Assembly (NCBI GenBank): GCA_003389215.1
Contig: QQVP01000119.1
Span: 62,001 to 126,000, forward strand
DNA: 64,000 bases
Source: Planctomycetota bacterium
GTDB taxonomy: Bacteria; Planctomycetota; Planctomycetia; Pirellulales; UBA7805
Direction of reading: 5' to 3'
Translations under genes and position numbers: made by a program
Shown: positions 8,724-17,286 of the stretch, in pieces
Position numbering within the stretch: position 1 is the stretch's first letter
How the letters are laid out: every line of letters begins with the position of its first letter
Notes under the pieces: generated by a model
Told to the model about the DNA's origin: nothing
Databases searched by the model: none
Seen by the model: the letters and a program-made list of their open reading frames with translations, nothing else

Positions 8724-9308
8724 CTATTCGGTAGGATTGCCGGCGGATGCGATGGTGGTGATGATTCGTTCGTTGATGCGATCGACGATCTCTTCGTAGT
8801 CCGGCAGGTCTTCAAGTTCGTCGATGAGGATTCGAGAAATAGACTGGCCCAGCGCGAGGACCGAGGTCTTCGCGAGCAAGTTCCCCAGGTTCTGCTCGAT
8901 TTGGTGCGCGGACTTGACGAGTCGCTCCACCGTGAGAAGAGAGGTGTTGATGGGACCAAAGGCAGCCAGAAGGTCAGAGTCGTTCTTGATCGCGTTGAAC
9001 CGCTCCTCGATCAACATGCGAGCTATCGCGATCTCGTCACGAAGCGATTTAATCTCCTCGTGTTCGGAAAGCTGGGCCAGTCGTTCTCTGTGCTTGGCTT
9101 TGGTCAGAAGGTACAGTCGCTTTTCCTGGGCTTCGGCCGTACTATGCCCGCCGTGTGCTCTGCAGAAGTCCGAGCCGGACTCGGCTTCATTCATGCACTG
9201 ACCATCCGGGGCTGCACCCTGACAGCGGCGCGGATCGGCGGGGTCTTTGACGCGGTTCACCTGGGCTTCCTGTTCCTTGCTCTGAAGGACAGTAAAGGGC
9301 AAGACCAC
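8724..9308 (-). CDS. HGG-motif protein, small terminase candidate
   Basis: A 194-residue protein. It opens with a zinc-knuckle-like segment: R-R-C-Q-G-A-A-P-D-G-Q-C, then D-F-C-R-A-H-G-G. The C-R-x-H-G-G ending matches HGG-type proteins often found beside terminases. The remaining 150 residues are helical and charged, with predicted coiled-coil character (REIAIARMLIEERFNAIKND-like). The C terminus is acidic. It is the first long gene of the packaging block, where a small terminase DNA-recognition subunit is expected. Function inferred from motif and position. Confidence 0.6.
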   Translation of the reverse strand: MVLPFTVLQSKEQEAQVNRVKDPADPRRCQGAAPDGQCMNEAESGSDFCRAHGGHSTAEAQEKRLYLLTKAKHRERLAQLSEHEEIKSLRDEIAIARMLIEERFNAIKNDSDLLAAFGPINTSLLTVERLVKSAHQIEQNLGNLLAKTSVLALGQSISRILIDELEDLPDYEEIVDRINERIITTIASAGNPTE

Positions 9309-9598
9309 ATCAAAGTTCAGAAAATCTCAAACGCCGCCGTCTGCCTGGAGCGGTGTGTCGACGGTTGCCTAGACGGACATTGCGACAGCCAATTCCCGAT
9401 CGGGTTTGGAAGATCAACACGAGCGCGAAATTGACGCGGCGATTGGGCAGAATGCTGTTCGGGGAAACACGATTGTTCCCGTTCAGGCATGTCGCCGTGC
9501 TTGTTGTTCGACAAAACTCTCCGACCAAACGCAACAAGCCACCAGCGGAACGCTTCCGCTGGTGGCTTGGCGAGATCGTTTCGGCGGGGAAAAAGATT
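9309..9598. other. Gene-poor spacer before the packaging block
   Basis: No convincing gene. It lies between the HGG-motif gene and the Lys-rich gene and carries the strong hairpin at 9535-9569. The late-gene promoter would be expected here on the minus strand, but no clear -35/-10 pair was found. Confidence 0.5.
9535..9569 (-). terminator. Strong hairpin, probable terminator
   Basis: A perfect 16-bp inverted repeat (CAAGCCACCAGCGGAA with its complement) around a 3-base loop, 30 bases past the end of the Lys-rich gene. The T-run on the minus strand is poor (TTGCGTTT), so termination efficiency is uncertain. Confidence 0.65.
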
Positions 9599-9886
9599 CT
9601 ATTCGGCCTTGGCCGCCGCCAATTCGCTCCGGACCTTTGCGACATCGGTGCGACCTTGGCGCTTGGCTTCTCGCTTTGCTTCGGCCCAAGAACGCGACGC
9701 AGCGCTTCCTTGTTTGCCCTTGGTCGTTTTTCTCGCTGCCTTCTTCTTTGTGCGTCGCTTCTTTCCCGTCTTCCTCGCAGGTGTCTTGCTGGCAGCACTG
9801 TTCGTGCTCATGCCCAGTGCCGCCTGCAATTCGTCAGCCGTATCGCACTCCACACTGGTGCCGTTCAGGGAGAAACGGAAAGCCAT
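9599..9886 (-). CDS. Small Lys-rich protein, unknown function
   Basis: A 95-residue protein. The first 25 residues look folded (MAFRFSLNGTSVECDTADEL). The rest is dominated by Lys, Arg and Ala, with runs such as KKRRTKKKAARKTTKGK, so it probably binds nucleic acid. The ATG at 9886 has AGAGAGG five bases upstream. The tail resembles histone H1-like tails in composition only. Confidence 0.65.
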   Translation of the reverse strand: MAFRFSLNGTSVECDTADELQAALGMSTNSAASKTPARKTGKKRRTKKKAARKTTKGKQGSAASRSWAEAKREAKRQGRTDVAKVRSELAAAKAE

Positions 9887-9998
9887 GAGAACCTCTCTTT
9901 CGCTGAATGTAGCCCTCCCGGTAGGCCGGGAAGCTTCAATTCTGTTCCTCGGCAAGCGGCCCGTCAACCCAATCGAGAGCGTTCGCGGATTGTGAGAT

Positions 9999-10301
9999 CT
10001 ACTTCTTCCGTTTCCGCTTGGGCGCAGACTTTGACTTGGCAGCCTTCATTTCCTCCGCGATCTTGTCAGCCTCCGCCATGATCGCGTCGAAGGCGATTCT
10101 CCACGTTCGCGCATCGACCGGGAGCAAGGGCTTCCCAATCGGAACGCCGTGAAACGAAATCCTGACCTGCGGTTTTCCCTTGCCGCTGGGCTCGATGATT
10201 TCGGCTTGGATCTGCATGAGAAAATGCAGATCGGCAGGGTCCCCTGAAAGTGGCCTGGCGACGATCCGTACGCCGCCCTCGAATTCTTCGCGCTCGATCA
10301 T
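9999..10301 (-). CDS. Unknown small protein with basic tail
   Basis: A 100-residue protein, mostly beta at the N terminus (GGVRIVARPLS, QVRISFHGVPIG), then helical, ending in a Lys/Arg run (KSAPKRKRKK). It lies between two other small genes on the same strand. No family recognised. Confidence 0.6.
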   Translation of the reverse strand: MIEREEFEGGVRIVARPLSGDPADLHFLMQIQAEIIEPSGKGKPQVRISFHGVPIGKPLLPVDARTWRIAFDAIMAEADKIAEEMKAAKSKSAPKRKRKK

Positions 10302-10333
10302 TGCGACCCTCCGTGGACGCTTGTTGATTCAGG

Positions 10334-10705
10334 TCACCGCTCGCTTGGTAGGCAGATTGTATTATTCTCGACGTAAATCGTTATCTGCGACAAGGGAAAG
10401 TCCGTCAAGGGAATCTCCTGCGTGATGGTGGGGTCGCGATCCGAGTCGGCCTTGCAGGTCAGGACGGCCTCACTGCCACGGACGGCCAATTCCCAAAGCT
10501 GGAATTCCATCAATTCTCGGTTACCGGTGATCCGACGGTCCCGCTGGTACGACGCAATCGCGTCGATCAGCCAATAGGCGCCGCCATGCTCGGCCATGTA
10601 CTGGATGCCTTGCGTGTAAAGCAAACCGGATAACGCATGCCGATAGACTTCATCGCTGCCGGTAAACATCGCCAGATCCATTTCGCTGAGGGTCCTTTTC
10701 GTCAT
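10334..10705 (-). CDS. DUF6876-like protein
   Basis: A 123-residue protein. The core, H-A-L-S-G-L-L-Y-T-Q-G-I-Q-Y-M-A-E-H-G-G-A then Y-W-L-I-D-A-I-A-S-Y-Q, matches the DUF6876 group as I remember it, found in plasmids and phages of many bacteria with no known function. Length is typical. It lies 40 bases downstream of the PAPS-reductase-like gene. Confidence 0.7.
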   Translation of the reverse strand: MTKRTLSEMDLAMFTGSDEVYRHALSGLLYTQGIQYMAEHGGAYWLIDAIASYQRDRRITGNRELMEFQLWELAVRGSEAVLTCKADSDRDPTITQEIPLTDFPLSQITIYVENNTICLPSER

Positions 10706-10746
10706 CGCTGCTACTCCCAGTTGCTGAAGTCATGTTGAGGTCCGCA

Positions 10747-11541
10747 TCAATCGCCGTCGCCAGCTTCATTCAGTTTCAGGTCGGCCCAAGCGAACCGCCG
10801 GCCGAGCCCTTGCGTGCCGCCCTCGCCGCGGTAGTGCTTGCCCTCGCGGAACCGCCGTTCCATGTCCAGTGCAATCTCATGCTGCGCAGGGTTGTCTCGC
10901 TTGTTGCGTGCGATCTCGGCTGGCTTCATACCAAGGCAAAAGAAGCAAGCAGATTCTTTCGGGACGGGAAGACCTTCGTCCGCGATGATCCGTTTGCAGC
11001 CGTCGCGGTCGATGCCCCATTGCTGAAGCGGATACGTGTAGCCGTATTTGGGATCATCGGCCTTCCCTTTGGCGAACGTTGCCTTCGCTCGTCGCTGGTC
11101 GCGCGGGGTGGCATCGAATCCAATGATTTTGTTCACGCGAGCGCCGGCGTCCCAGGCTGCCTTCGCAGGTTCCCAATGATTGCAGAAGCGGTCTTGAGGA
11201 TCACGCTTCCACTTGATCGAGCACGACTTCATTCCAAAGGCGATGCCCGGTAGCGTTTCATTCGCCAGGCAATTGCCTGTCAGCGTGTCGTAGGGTGTGC
11301 TCGTGAGAGTCTGGTAGCGGACAACTACCAGTTCGGGGAAATCAACATCTCGACACCACTGCCGGAAGATCGGCACATAGAGATAGGTACTGGTTTTCTC
11401 GGCTCCGGTGTCGGCGAACAGGAGAAGGTCTGGGCGGATGGCTCGGCGGTGCATCTCAATGAACATCGCCATCATGTTGACGCCCATGCCACACGCCACA
11501 ACGATCGGTTGCTGAGGATCAAAGTGCTGTCGTTCAAGCAT
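10747..11541 (-). CDS. PAPS-reductase-fold protein (adenine nucleotide alpha-hydrolase-like)
   Basis: A 264-residue protein. The nucleotide-binding loop region VVACGMGVNMMAMF near residue 14 is a variant of the usual S-G-G-x-D-S loop. L-L-F-A-D-T-G-A-E-K-T-S-T-Y (about residues 40-53) is characteristic of PAPS-reductase-like enzymes. Later Cys residues (S-A-C-F-F-C-L-G-M near residue 197) could bind metal or act in thiol chemistry. Such proteins occur in phages and DNA-modification systems; here the substrate is unknown. The start ATG lies inside an overlapping small frame that has a better ribosome-binding site. Confidence 0.75.
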   Translation of the reverse strand: MLERQHFDPQQPIVVACGMGVNMMAMFIEMHRRAIRPDLLLFADTGAEKTSTYLYVPIFRQWCRDVDFPELVVVRYQTLTSTPYDTLTGNCLANETLPGIAFGMKSCSIKWKRDPQDRFCNHWEPAKAAWDAGARVNKIIGFDATPRDQRRAKATFAKGKADDPKYGYTYPLQQWGIDRDGCKRIIADEGLPVPKESACFFCLGMKPAEIARNKRDNPAQHEIALDMERRFREGKHYRGEGGTQGLGRRFAWADLKLNEAGDGD

Positions 11542-11585
11542 CGGTGCATCTCAATGGTGTCAATCAAAGTTGCAAACGTTGTCAT
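11472..11585 (-). CDS. Possible 37-residue leader peptide
   Basis: A short frame with a strong site (GGGAGAG, 6 bases before the ATG). It overlaps the start of the PAPS-reductase-like gene by 70 bases in another frame. It may couple translation of that gene. Evidence is only the ribosome-binding site. Confidence 0.25.
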   Translation of the reverse strand: MTTFATLIDTIEMHRCLNDSTLILSNRSLWRVAWAST

Positions 11586-11641
11586 CTGCTTCTCTCCCAC
11601 CACCGATGTTCTCAAGTTGAATGTGGTCGAAAATCTTGACG

Positions 11642-12358
11642 CTACGCGGCTACCTTCTCGGTGCCCTCGCGCTTGAGGATTCGCCAGACGGCCGTCTTGG
11701 TAAATGGCTTGTCGGCCGTCGTTGTATGGCCTTGCTCGTTGAGCCACTCAGCGATCTGCTCATGCGTCTTGCCGTCGGCGTACATCTGCTGCATTCTCGG
11801 CACTAGAAAGGCATAGGCGCTTTGGGCTCGTTTTGACCGTTGCTCGGCCGCGGCCTTCGTCGCCTTGGCCCAGCCCCGCAGATGTTCACGACCATCCCAA
11901 TGTCCTGGACGGGCCGATCCGAGTTTCACGCCGCGAGCCTTTGCCGCGTGCAGCGCGGAAACGGTCCGCTGGCTGATCTGGCGTGCTTCGTCCTCGGCCA
12001 CGGCCGCCAGGATATGGATGTACAACGGCGAGGCATGGGGATTGTCGCAGGAGACAAAATCGACGCCGCACTTCATCAGGCCGGTGATGAAGTGGAGGTT
12101 GCGGGCCAGCCGGTCGATCTTGGCGATGACAAGCGTGGCGTTGGCCAAGCGAGCGTGCGCGATCGCTTCGGTCATCTTCGGCCGGTCCCGTTTGCCGGTG
12201 CCCGTCTCGACCTCGATGTATTCCGCGATGATCTCGCCGCCGTGCTGTGCGGCGTAGGCGGCCACGGTCGCTTTCTGGGCTTCAAGCCCAAGCCCCGATT
12301 GACCTTGCTTCTTTCCGCTGACCCGGAAATAGGCGACGATTCGCAGCTTTTTCTTCAT
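11642..12358 (-). CDS. Serine recombinase (resolvase/invertase family)
   Basis: A 238-residue site-specific recombinase. The N-terminal catalytic domain begins R-I-V-A-Y-F-R-V-S-G-K-K-Q, with the nucleophilic Ser in Y-F-R-V-S, followed by Q-G-Q-S-G-L-G-L-E-A-Q. The conserved K-I-D-R-L-A-R-N occurs near residue 82. The C-terminal part holds a recombinase helix-turn-helix (HEQIAEWLNEQGHTTTADKP, then W-R-I-L-K-R). It is small, like resolvases, not a large serine integrase. The ATG at 12358 begins M-K-K-K-L. Upstream lie two 9-bp direct repeats and a palindrome, possible binding sites. Confidence 0.9.
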   Translation of the reverse strand: MKKKLRIVAYFRVSGKKQGQSGLGLEAQKATVAAYAAQHGGEIIAEYIEVETGTGKRDRPKMTEAIAHARLANATLVIAKIDRLARNLHFITGLMKCGVDFVSCDNPHASPLYIHILAAVAEDEARQISQRTVSALHAAKARGVKLGSARPGHWDGREHLRGWAKATKAAAEQRSKRAQSAYAFLVPRMQQMYADGKTHEQIAEWLNEQGHTTTADKPFTKTAVWRILKREGTEKVAA

Positions 12359-12372
12359 GGCCAAACTAGCTC

Positions 12373-12426
12373 TCAAAGGTGATATATGTCAAAGGTGGTG
12401 TAACTTACCTATCTCAACTATAGTTG
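12373..12426. promoter_or_regulatory. Repeats and palindrome between divergent genes
   Basis: TCAAAGGTG occurs twice (12373-12381 and 12389-12397, 16 bases apart) and the perfect palindrome CAACTATAGTTG lies at 12415-12426. They sit just upstream of the recombinase start. They may be recombinase or repressor sites; no protein can be assigned. Confidence 0.45.
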
Positions 12427-12561
12427 GCATTTTTCGACTGTCAAACTAGAATCCGGTGCTACTATTCTTGGGACGCCTTCTGGATTTGCGATGTATTTGC
12501 AGCGTCCCTTTCAAGGCGGTAGCCAGGCTCTCGCAACCTGGTGAAAAGGGAAGGATTTGCC

Positions 12562-12993
12562 GTGACCGACGAAATCCAAGTCGAAGATGAGATGATCCGC
12601 GCCTGGAAGAACGGCGTGAAACAGTACAAACCGGTATTCTGCGATAAGGTAATGGAAGCCGAAGGCGGCGTGGTAGAAACGTCGCTCAAGAACCTTCGCG
12701 AGATCGTCAAGGGCGGTCTTCAAGTCTCCGAGATCTGGATGGGACCCAACGCGAACGCGCTGGTGCGATTTGCGAGTGGCGAGAACTATCTGGCTACCGG
12801 TTTCAAGATCGGCGGCAAGGCAGTTGAGGTGAAGGGCTTGGCGAAATTCTGTGCCGAGGCCGGCCTGGGCACCGTCGAGCACATCTACGACTACCTGGTC
12901 TCGCTGCCGGCGGACTACGAAGGCGCCCTCGACTTACCCGTGCCTGCCGACGCGCCGGATGCACAGCCGGGCGATTTCAAGGTCGTCAAGTAA
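12562..12993 (+). CDS. Unknown protein
   Basis: A 143-residue protein divergent from the recombinase. It opens with a helical segment (EIQVEDEMIRAWKNGVKQYK), then F-C-D-K-V-M-E-A, and has a compact middle (EVKGLAKFCAEAGLGTVEHI). The GTG at 12562 has GGGAAGGA about 6 bases upstream; an earlier GTG at 12541 has none. It ends 49 bases before a convergent gene, with a shared hairpin between. No family recognised. Confidence 0.65.
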   Translation: MTDEIQVEDEMIRAWKNGVKQYKPVFCDKVMEAEGGVVETSLKNLREIVKGGLQVSEIWMGPNANALVRFASGENYLATGFKIGGKAVEVKGLAKFCAEAGLGTVEHIYDYLVSLPADYEGALDLPVPADAPDAQPGDFKVVK

Positions 12994-13001
12994 TTGACGA
13001 T

Positions 13002-13041
13002 CCAACCGACCGCGAACATGGCGCACAGGTGCGGTCGTTGG
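13002..13041. terminator. Bidirectional terminator-like hairpin
   Basis: CCAACCGACCGC pairs with GCGGTCGTTGG with a single bulge, across a 17-base loop. It fills the gap between two converging genes. There is no clear T-run on either strand. Confidence 0.5.
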
Positions 13042-13042
13042 C

Positions 13043-13954
13043 TTATCTCGCTGCTTGGTGTTCCTTGAACGCTCCGCAGAGTTGCTCGATTTTCTCGACG
13101 AGTCCCTTGAACCCGCCCAGGTGGACTTCGTAGCAATCGGCAAAGCCGCGTTTCTTGCACAACGCCTTGACAACTTGCTTCTGTTTCTTTGAGGTGAAGT
13201 TGCCCCACACGAAAACGTGATCAGCCTTGCGCGGGATGGAATCGTCGCCAAGTCGGCTCTTGTTGACGAACGTCAAGTCTGCCAAGTCGCCGAACTGTCT
13301 CGATACCCGCTCGATTTGATCCGGAATCAAGCCAAGCAGCACAATCCGTGGCTTGGACGTCTCCGCTGTCTTACCGTGGCGGCCATTGTGAGCATCACCG
13401 GAAGTGACGTTATGCTGGATGATCCGTTGGGTGAGCTTCACCTCTCGTTGGAATAGATCTTCGACAAGACGTTGAACCGCGCAGCCGGCCAGTTCGGGAG
13501 TGGCAATCAAAGAGAGGATCTCCATCGGGGAGAATTCGGCACACACTTCGCTTGGTGTCAGTTGTGCAAGCACACGTTCGCCGAAGAACACCAGGACTTC
13601 TTCATCTGTGAGCCCGCCATCGACAAGGTCGCCTATCAGGTCATCTCGCGTGGGCAAATGTCGTGCGTCTTGCAGTTTGTGCTGTATGGAAGGCCAATCT
13701 TCGGCAAGCTTTCGCCGCTCTTTGTCGATTCGTCTGATCCGTTGGACAAGGGGCTCGACCATCGACTGCTGCCAGTGCATTCGTCGTCGTTCTGCCGGCA
13801 ACACTTCCTTTTGGCCTTCCATGACGCACCAGGACAACGGCTTGGTTGGGTGCGTGATCCGTTTATCGTGCGCCGCCGCTGCAACCTCGTCCCATTCCTC
13901 GTCGGTCCAGCGGACAGGCGATCGCTTCTGTGCGACCAGGGCGTCGAGTGACAT
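13043..13954 (-). CDS. Unknown protein with N-terminal Myb-like segment
   Basis: A 303-residue protein. Residues 10-25 (SPVRWTDEEWDEVA) resemble a Myb/SANT-like or regulatory helix start. The middle is helical and charged. The last 110 residues alternate strands and helices (PRIVLLGLIPDQIERV, ADHVFVWGNFTSKKQKQVV), a Rossmann-like pattern. The ATG at 13954 has GGGAG six bases upstream; the longer frame upstream lacks coding character. No family recognised. Confidence 0.6.
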   Translation of the reverse strand: MSLDALVAQKRSPVRWTDEEWDEVAAAAHDKRITHPTKPLSWCVMEGQKEVLPAERRRMHWQQSMVEPLVQRIRRIDKERRKLAEDWPSIQHKLQDARHLPTRDDLIGDLVDGGLTDEEVLVFFGERVLAQLTPSEVCAEFSPMEILSLIATPELAGCAVQRLVEDLFQREVKLTQRIIQHNVTSGDAHNGRHGKTAETSKPRIVLLGLIPDQIERVSRQFGDLADLTFVNKSRLGDDSIPRKADHVFVWGNFTSKKQKQVVKALCKKRGFADCYEVHLGGFKGLVEKIEQLCGAFKEHQAAR

Positions 13955-13970
13955 GCTTATCTCCCGTTTC

Positions 13971-14204
13971 TCAAAGAGTCGATTCTCGTTTGTGTTGTTC
14001 GAGCAACTCTGCAAAGTTGGCGGCTGCTGCATTACCTTCTTGTGACGACCTGATCGGTAGCCGGCGAAGTGTGGACCATTCTCTTTCACTGAGCACAGTC
14101 TGGGTCCCGTTCCCAAGAAATACCTCTCGTGTTTCGGCGGCAACGACGATCCCGAAGTAGCCATCCGAAGTTACGACGAGGTCTCCAAATCGGATCTCAT
14201 TCAT
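13971..14204 (-). CDS. Small unknown protein
   Basis: A 77-residue protein, likely a small beta barrel in its first half (RFGDLVVTSDGYFGIVVAAE), helical at the end. It precedes the 303-residue gene by 16 bases on the same strand. No family recognised. Confidence 0.5.
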   Translation of the reverse strand: MNEIRFGDLVVTSDGYFGIVVAAETREVFLGNGTQTVLSEREWSTLRRLPIRSSQEGNAAAANFAELLEQHKRESTL

Positions 14205-14339
14205 GATCTCGTGCTCCTTTGAAACCTACCGCGGGTGGGAGCGGGCATCCTGCCCGGCGATTGGCGATCCATGCCCTTTCCCACCACGGGTTCGCCTGAA
14301 CCCCCGCGGAGTCGATTCCTCGCTGAGTATTGTGCCTTC

Positions 14340-14591
14340 TCATGCTGAGTCTCCGTGTCGCAGGCGTGCCTGCCTCCTGAACTCTGCCAAGGCCATCTTG
14401 GCGCCCTCGCGTTTGGTAACGCCTTTTGGTTCTCCGTTGCGCCTGCCTCCGTAACACAAACACTGCCGACGTTGGTGGCCGACCGAGCCTGCAATCATTC
14501 GGACGATACATTCGCGATGAAACGATTGCTCCAAGTTGGCTCGGACAACATCGTCGCTCAGTTCCATCGCTTCGCCGCAATACGGACACAT
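14340..14591 (-). CDS. Small zinc-ribbon-like protein
   Basis: An 83-residue protein. C-P-Y-C-G-E at residues 2-7, then F-H-R-E-C and later Q-C-L-C-Y-G-G, give Cys and His pairs suited to a treble-clef or RING-like zinc site. The ATG at 14591 has GGGGA upstream. The reading frame is open further upstream, but that part has no Cys pattern or coding look. Similar short proteins occur in planctomycetes as I recall, with no known role. Confidence 0.6.
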   Translation of the reverse strand: MCPYCGEAMELSDDVVRANLEQSFHRECIVRMIAGSVGHQRRQCLCYGGRRNGEPKGVTKREGAKMALAEFRRQARLRHGDSA

Positions 14592-15784
14592 CTCATCCCC
14601 TTTCACAAGATCCTCTCTTTCCCGTTCTGAACCAATCAAGGCTGCGAATTCGAGTTCGCATATCGTCGACACGACGCTGGGTGCCGTGTATGTCGGGGTC
14701 GATATCGCCAGCGCGTCGGCAACTCGTTGGGACTGCCGTGGAGCAAAGAGGTTCCCACCTGGGGCTGCGCCGTAGCCGGCCCAGCCAAACGTGCTCGCCT
14801 GCGCGATGAGCGCGAGATGGTGATGACCGCAGAAGAGAAGAATCGGCAGTCGCAGAAAGTGCGAATTGGTACGCACTGGCGCTGTCAGGAGGCTCACTGC
14901 GTCGCTGCGCACGGCGACAACGGGCACAGCATTGCTGGGGCGTAGATCGAAGATCAATCCAACGGCACAGTTGCCGCTGACTGATCGCCCAACATCCCTG
15001 TTCCCATCACCAGATGCAAACGATCGACCGCCCACGCCTACGGATGGGCAATCGCATGTGATGACAAGCCTGAATTCAGGCACCGTCGCAAACCCTTGTC
15101 GGTTTAGCCCTCCCGACGATGCCGAGTTTGAGACAGGTGGATTTTAGCAAGTTCGAGTGTGGTGCTCTACCCCTGCGGAATCTTCTGCGCGTCTGCACGA
15201 CGGGCCGGTCAGCCAAGGAATCCATGTGGACTTGACGCGCCACACAGCGACATGCGTGTGACACCGCAACTTGACCGAAAACCGACATGCAGAACTCAGC
15301 GCACAACTCCCCCTACCCCATGTAATCGCAATCGAGGCGGAAAACCGGACGTGAATTCCAGAAAGATTTCCAAGACGGGCTTGGATGTTCACTCGCGCCC
15401 TCAGATTTCTTTTGACGCGGCGATCTCCATGGTCGAAAGTGCGCACAAAAATTCGCCATTGGCACTCGTGCCGTCTCGATCGGCACAGCCGCGCTTCATT
15501 TGACCCACCGGCCCTCCCGCCCGCGCCGACGACTTGCGCCCTCGGATTCGTTTTGCCGCGTCAATGGTCCCAGAGGTTGCGCGCAGTGAGAGGAAAGGGC
15601 AGCGAATTTGGTGCCGCATCGGGGTCGTTTCAATTCGCAAATCTGACCCCACCCGGACGACCCTCCCGACCCTCCCCGGCACCATCGGGCTGACCGGTCC
15701 ATCCGTCACGACCTGACGAGGTCCGGTCGTGCCGATCAGCGGATCGTACCGACACTGCCGGTTAGCTTCGCGGGTTACGCTACC

Positions 15785-15800
15785 ATTGTTGTTCAACAAT
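15785..15800. repeat. AT-rich inverted repeat
   Basis: ATTGTTG and CAACAAT flank a TT centre. Both arms match perfectly, and the site stands out in very GC-rich surroundings. It resembles a repressor or recombination site; nothing nearby identifies which. Confidence 0.4.
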
Positions 15801-16210
15801 GATGATGTAACCGGCCGCAGAATCGCGGCGTTATCGGCCAGAAGCATCGGCCGCAACCGGCTAGCGGCTTAGGGTTTGCGCCAATCGGTGAGCAAGGGCG
15901 CAGCGCGTCCGGCCGTCAGATTTGCATCCGGTCGGGCGCATCGATCGGCGAGCAACCGCGCCGTTGCGCGCCATGGCGCGGTTGTGTGGCTTCAAACGCA
16001 TTGGACGGTTGACGCGGTGGTCGGGAGCGGTCCGATTGTGCTGACGATGCCGGCGGTAAGGCGCACGAAAAAAGTGCGCCTAACCGCGAGTGTCAGATTC
16101 GAGCGATACGCACGACGGCGCAACCGGAAGCGTCGACATAGTCGGCAGTTGCGGCGGGGAGTATTTCCCCGAAGTCCGACCGGTCGTCAGCAATTGCCGC
16201 GGCGAATCGG

Positions 16211-16329
16211 TTACCGATGTTTCACGGTTTACCGATTCCGCCGACAACGGTAACCAGCGAAAATCAGCATACTGCCCGATGATTCCGCTACTTTCTTTTC
16301 TATTTGTTACCGATTTACCGGTTTACCGA
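16211..16329 (+). repeat. TTACCGA short repeats (iteron-like)
   Basis: TTACCGA occurs at 16211, 16229, 16307 and 16323, with TTACCGG at 16315. The last three are spaced 8 bases apart. A further TTACCGA lies at 16473. Regular short repeats next to an AT-richer stretch recall iterons, but no replication initiator was found nearby. Confidence 0.4.
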
Positions 16330-16385
16330 TCCACAACTAATCTATAGGAAGACAGCGCAACGGTAATACAATAGGCGCTTAAATG

Positions 16386-16439
16386 TAGGGTCCGGTAACC
16401 CGTAACCCGGCAACCATCGTGGTAACCCGTGGGACCCTA
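16386..16439. repeat. Inverted repeat enclosing GGTAACCCG copies
   Basis: TAGGGTCC (16386-16393) and its complement GGACCCTA (16432-16439) enclose two direct copies of GGTAACCCG (16394-16402, 16421-16429). This is the most structured block of the gene-free region. Confidence 0.45.
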
Positions 16440-16591
16440 TCATCTTGCGGCAGTGTGCCGCGTCCAATGGGGTTACCGAACGATAACCAAGCCGCTAGGC
16501 GGCCGTCTGTGGACGTATCGCGCGGCATGGTCCGGCAAGCCGACCGGTAGACTTGCGAGCCCGTAGGCGGCCGTCTGCGAGCGCATAAAAC

Positions 16592-16622
16592 AAGCCGGCC
16601 GCAGTCACCCGGCGGCCGGCTT
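16592..16622 (-). terminator. Rho-independent terminator
   Basis: An 11-bp perfect stem (AAGCCGGCCGC with its complement) and, on the minus strand, GTTTTATG directly after it. It lies 20 bases past the stop of the last gene of the minus-strand cluster. Confidence 0.75.
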
Positions 16623-16641
16623 GCTGTCGGTCGGTCTCCCG

Positions 16642-17286
16642 TCAATCATCGTAGCTGGCCAGTAGATGAGCAAAGCGGCGCCGCGCTTCGTCGGTCTCGA
16701 ATTGGTAAACCCGCATGCGGCGGGTGAGAATATCGCGGACCCGGCGCGAATCGCGGAACAATGCGGCTTGATACTCCGGTGTATCCTTCCGGCCGCGCGG
16801 CGCGTTTAGTCCTGCCTTGCTGTTAATCCGCCGATCCAGCGCGCGGCGAAACTCGGCGCGAAACTCCGCCAGCCCCATCGGCGAATCGGACCAGCGCAAC
16901 CGGACGGTATTTGCCGGGTCCGCTTTCAAGTGGTCAAACGCTTTGCGATACATCGCCAGCATTTCCGAAACGTACCGATAGCGAAACCGGCCGGTTTGCT
17001 CTTGCTCCACAGCGTAGGAATCCAGCGCGGCCGTTATGGTTTCCCGTTCCGATTCGCTCAGTTGCCGCGCTTGGGTGTCGTGAACGTGGCGAGCCCAGAA
17101 GAGCGTAAACGCTTGCTTGCCACGGTAGGCGAACGTATGCAGTTGCTCGTCCGTCCAGCGTAGCGCGCGGCCGGCTTGCTTGTGGCGTGTCAAATATTCG
17201 ATTGCGGCCGATAGATCGGCCAGCGCGCAGAAAGCGCGGGAGTCTACATGCCCGATATACAATTTCGGCGCGGTTGCTGTCGTCAT
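16642..17286 (-). CDS. Unknown protein of the accessory cluster
   Basis: A 214-residue, Arg-rich, mostly helical protein (HKQAGRALRWTDEQLHTFAY, then FRRALDRRINSKAGL). No signal peptide or membrane segment. The ATG has GGGAGACA 8 bases upstream, within the leader shared by this cluster. It is last before a strong terminator. No family recognised. Confidence 0.65.
   Translation of the reverse strand: MTTATAPKLYIGHVDSRAFCALADLSAAIEYLTRHKQAGRALRWTDEQLHTFAYRGKQAFTLFWARHVHDTQARQLSESERETITAALDSYAVEQEQTGRFRYRYVSEMLAMYRKAFDHLKADPANTVRLRWSDSPMGLAEFRAEFRRALDRRINSKAGLNAPRGRKDTPEYQAALFRDSRRVRDILTRRMRVYQFETDEARRRFAHLLASYDD

Larger units (their letters stand above)
14592..16641. other. 2-kb stretch without a convincing gene
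   Basis: Short open frames occur on both strands but none has a good start site or a recognisable protein. It holds an AT-rich inverted repeat (15785-15800), a cluster of TTACCGA repeats (16211-16329), a structured block with GGTAACCCG repeats (16386-16439), two copies of TAGGCGGCCGTCTG (near 16497 and 16564) and a terminator hairpin at its right end. It may be a replication, partition or regulatory region of a mobile element, or decayed DNA. Confidence 0.5.

Noticed and set aside
9310-9798. A 162-residue minus-strand frame
   Set aside because: It runs through the strong hairpin and the Lys-rich gene in another frame; residue content is not protein-like.
14340-15083. A 247-residue open frame on the minus strand
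   Set aside because: Only the last 83 residues have a conserved Cys/His pattern and a good ribosome-binding site; the upstream part shows no coding character.
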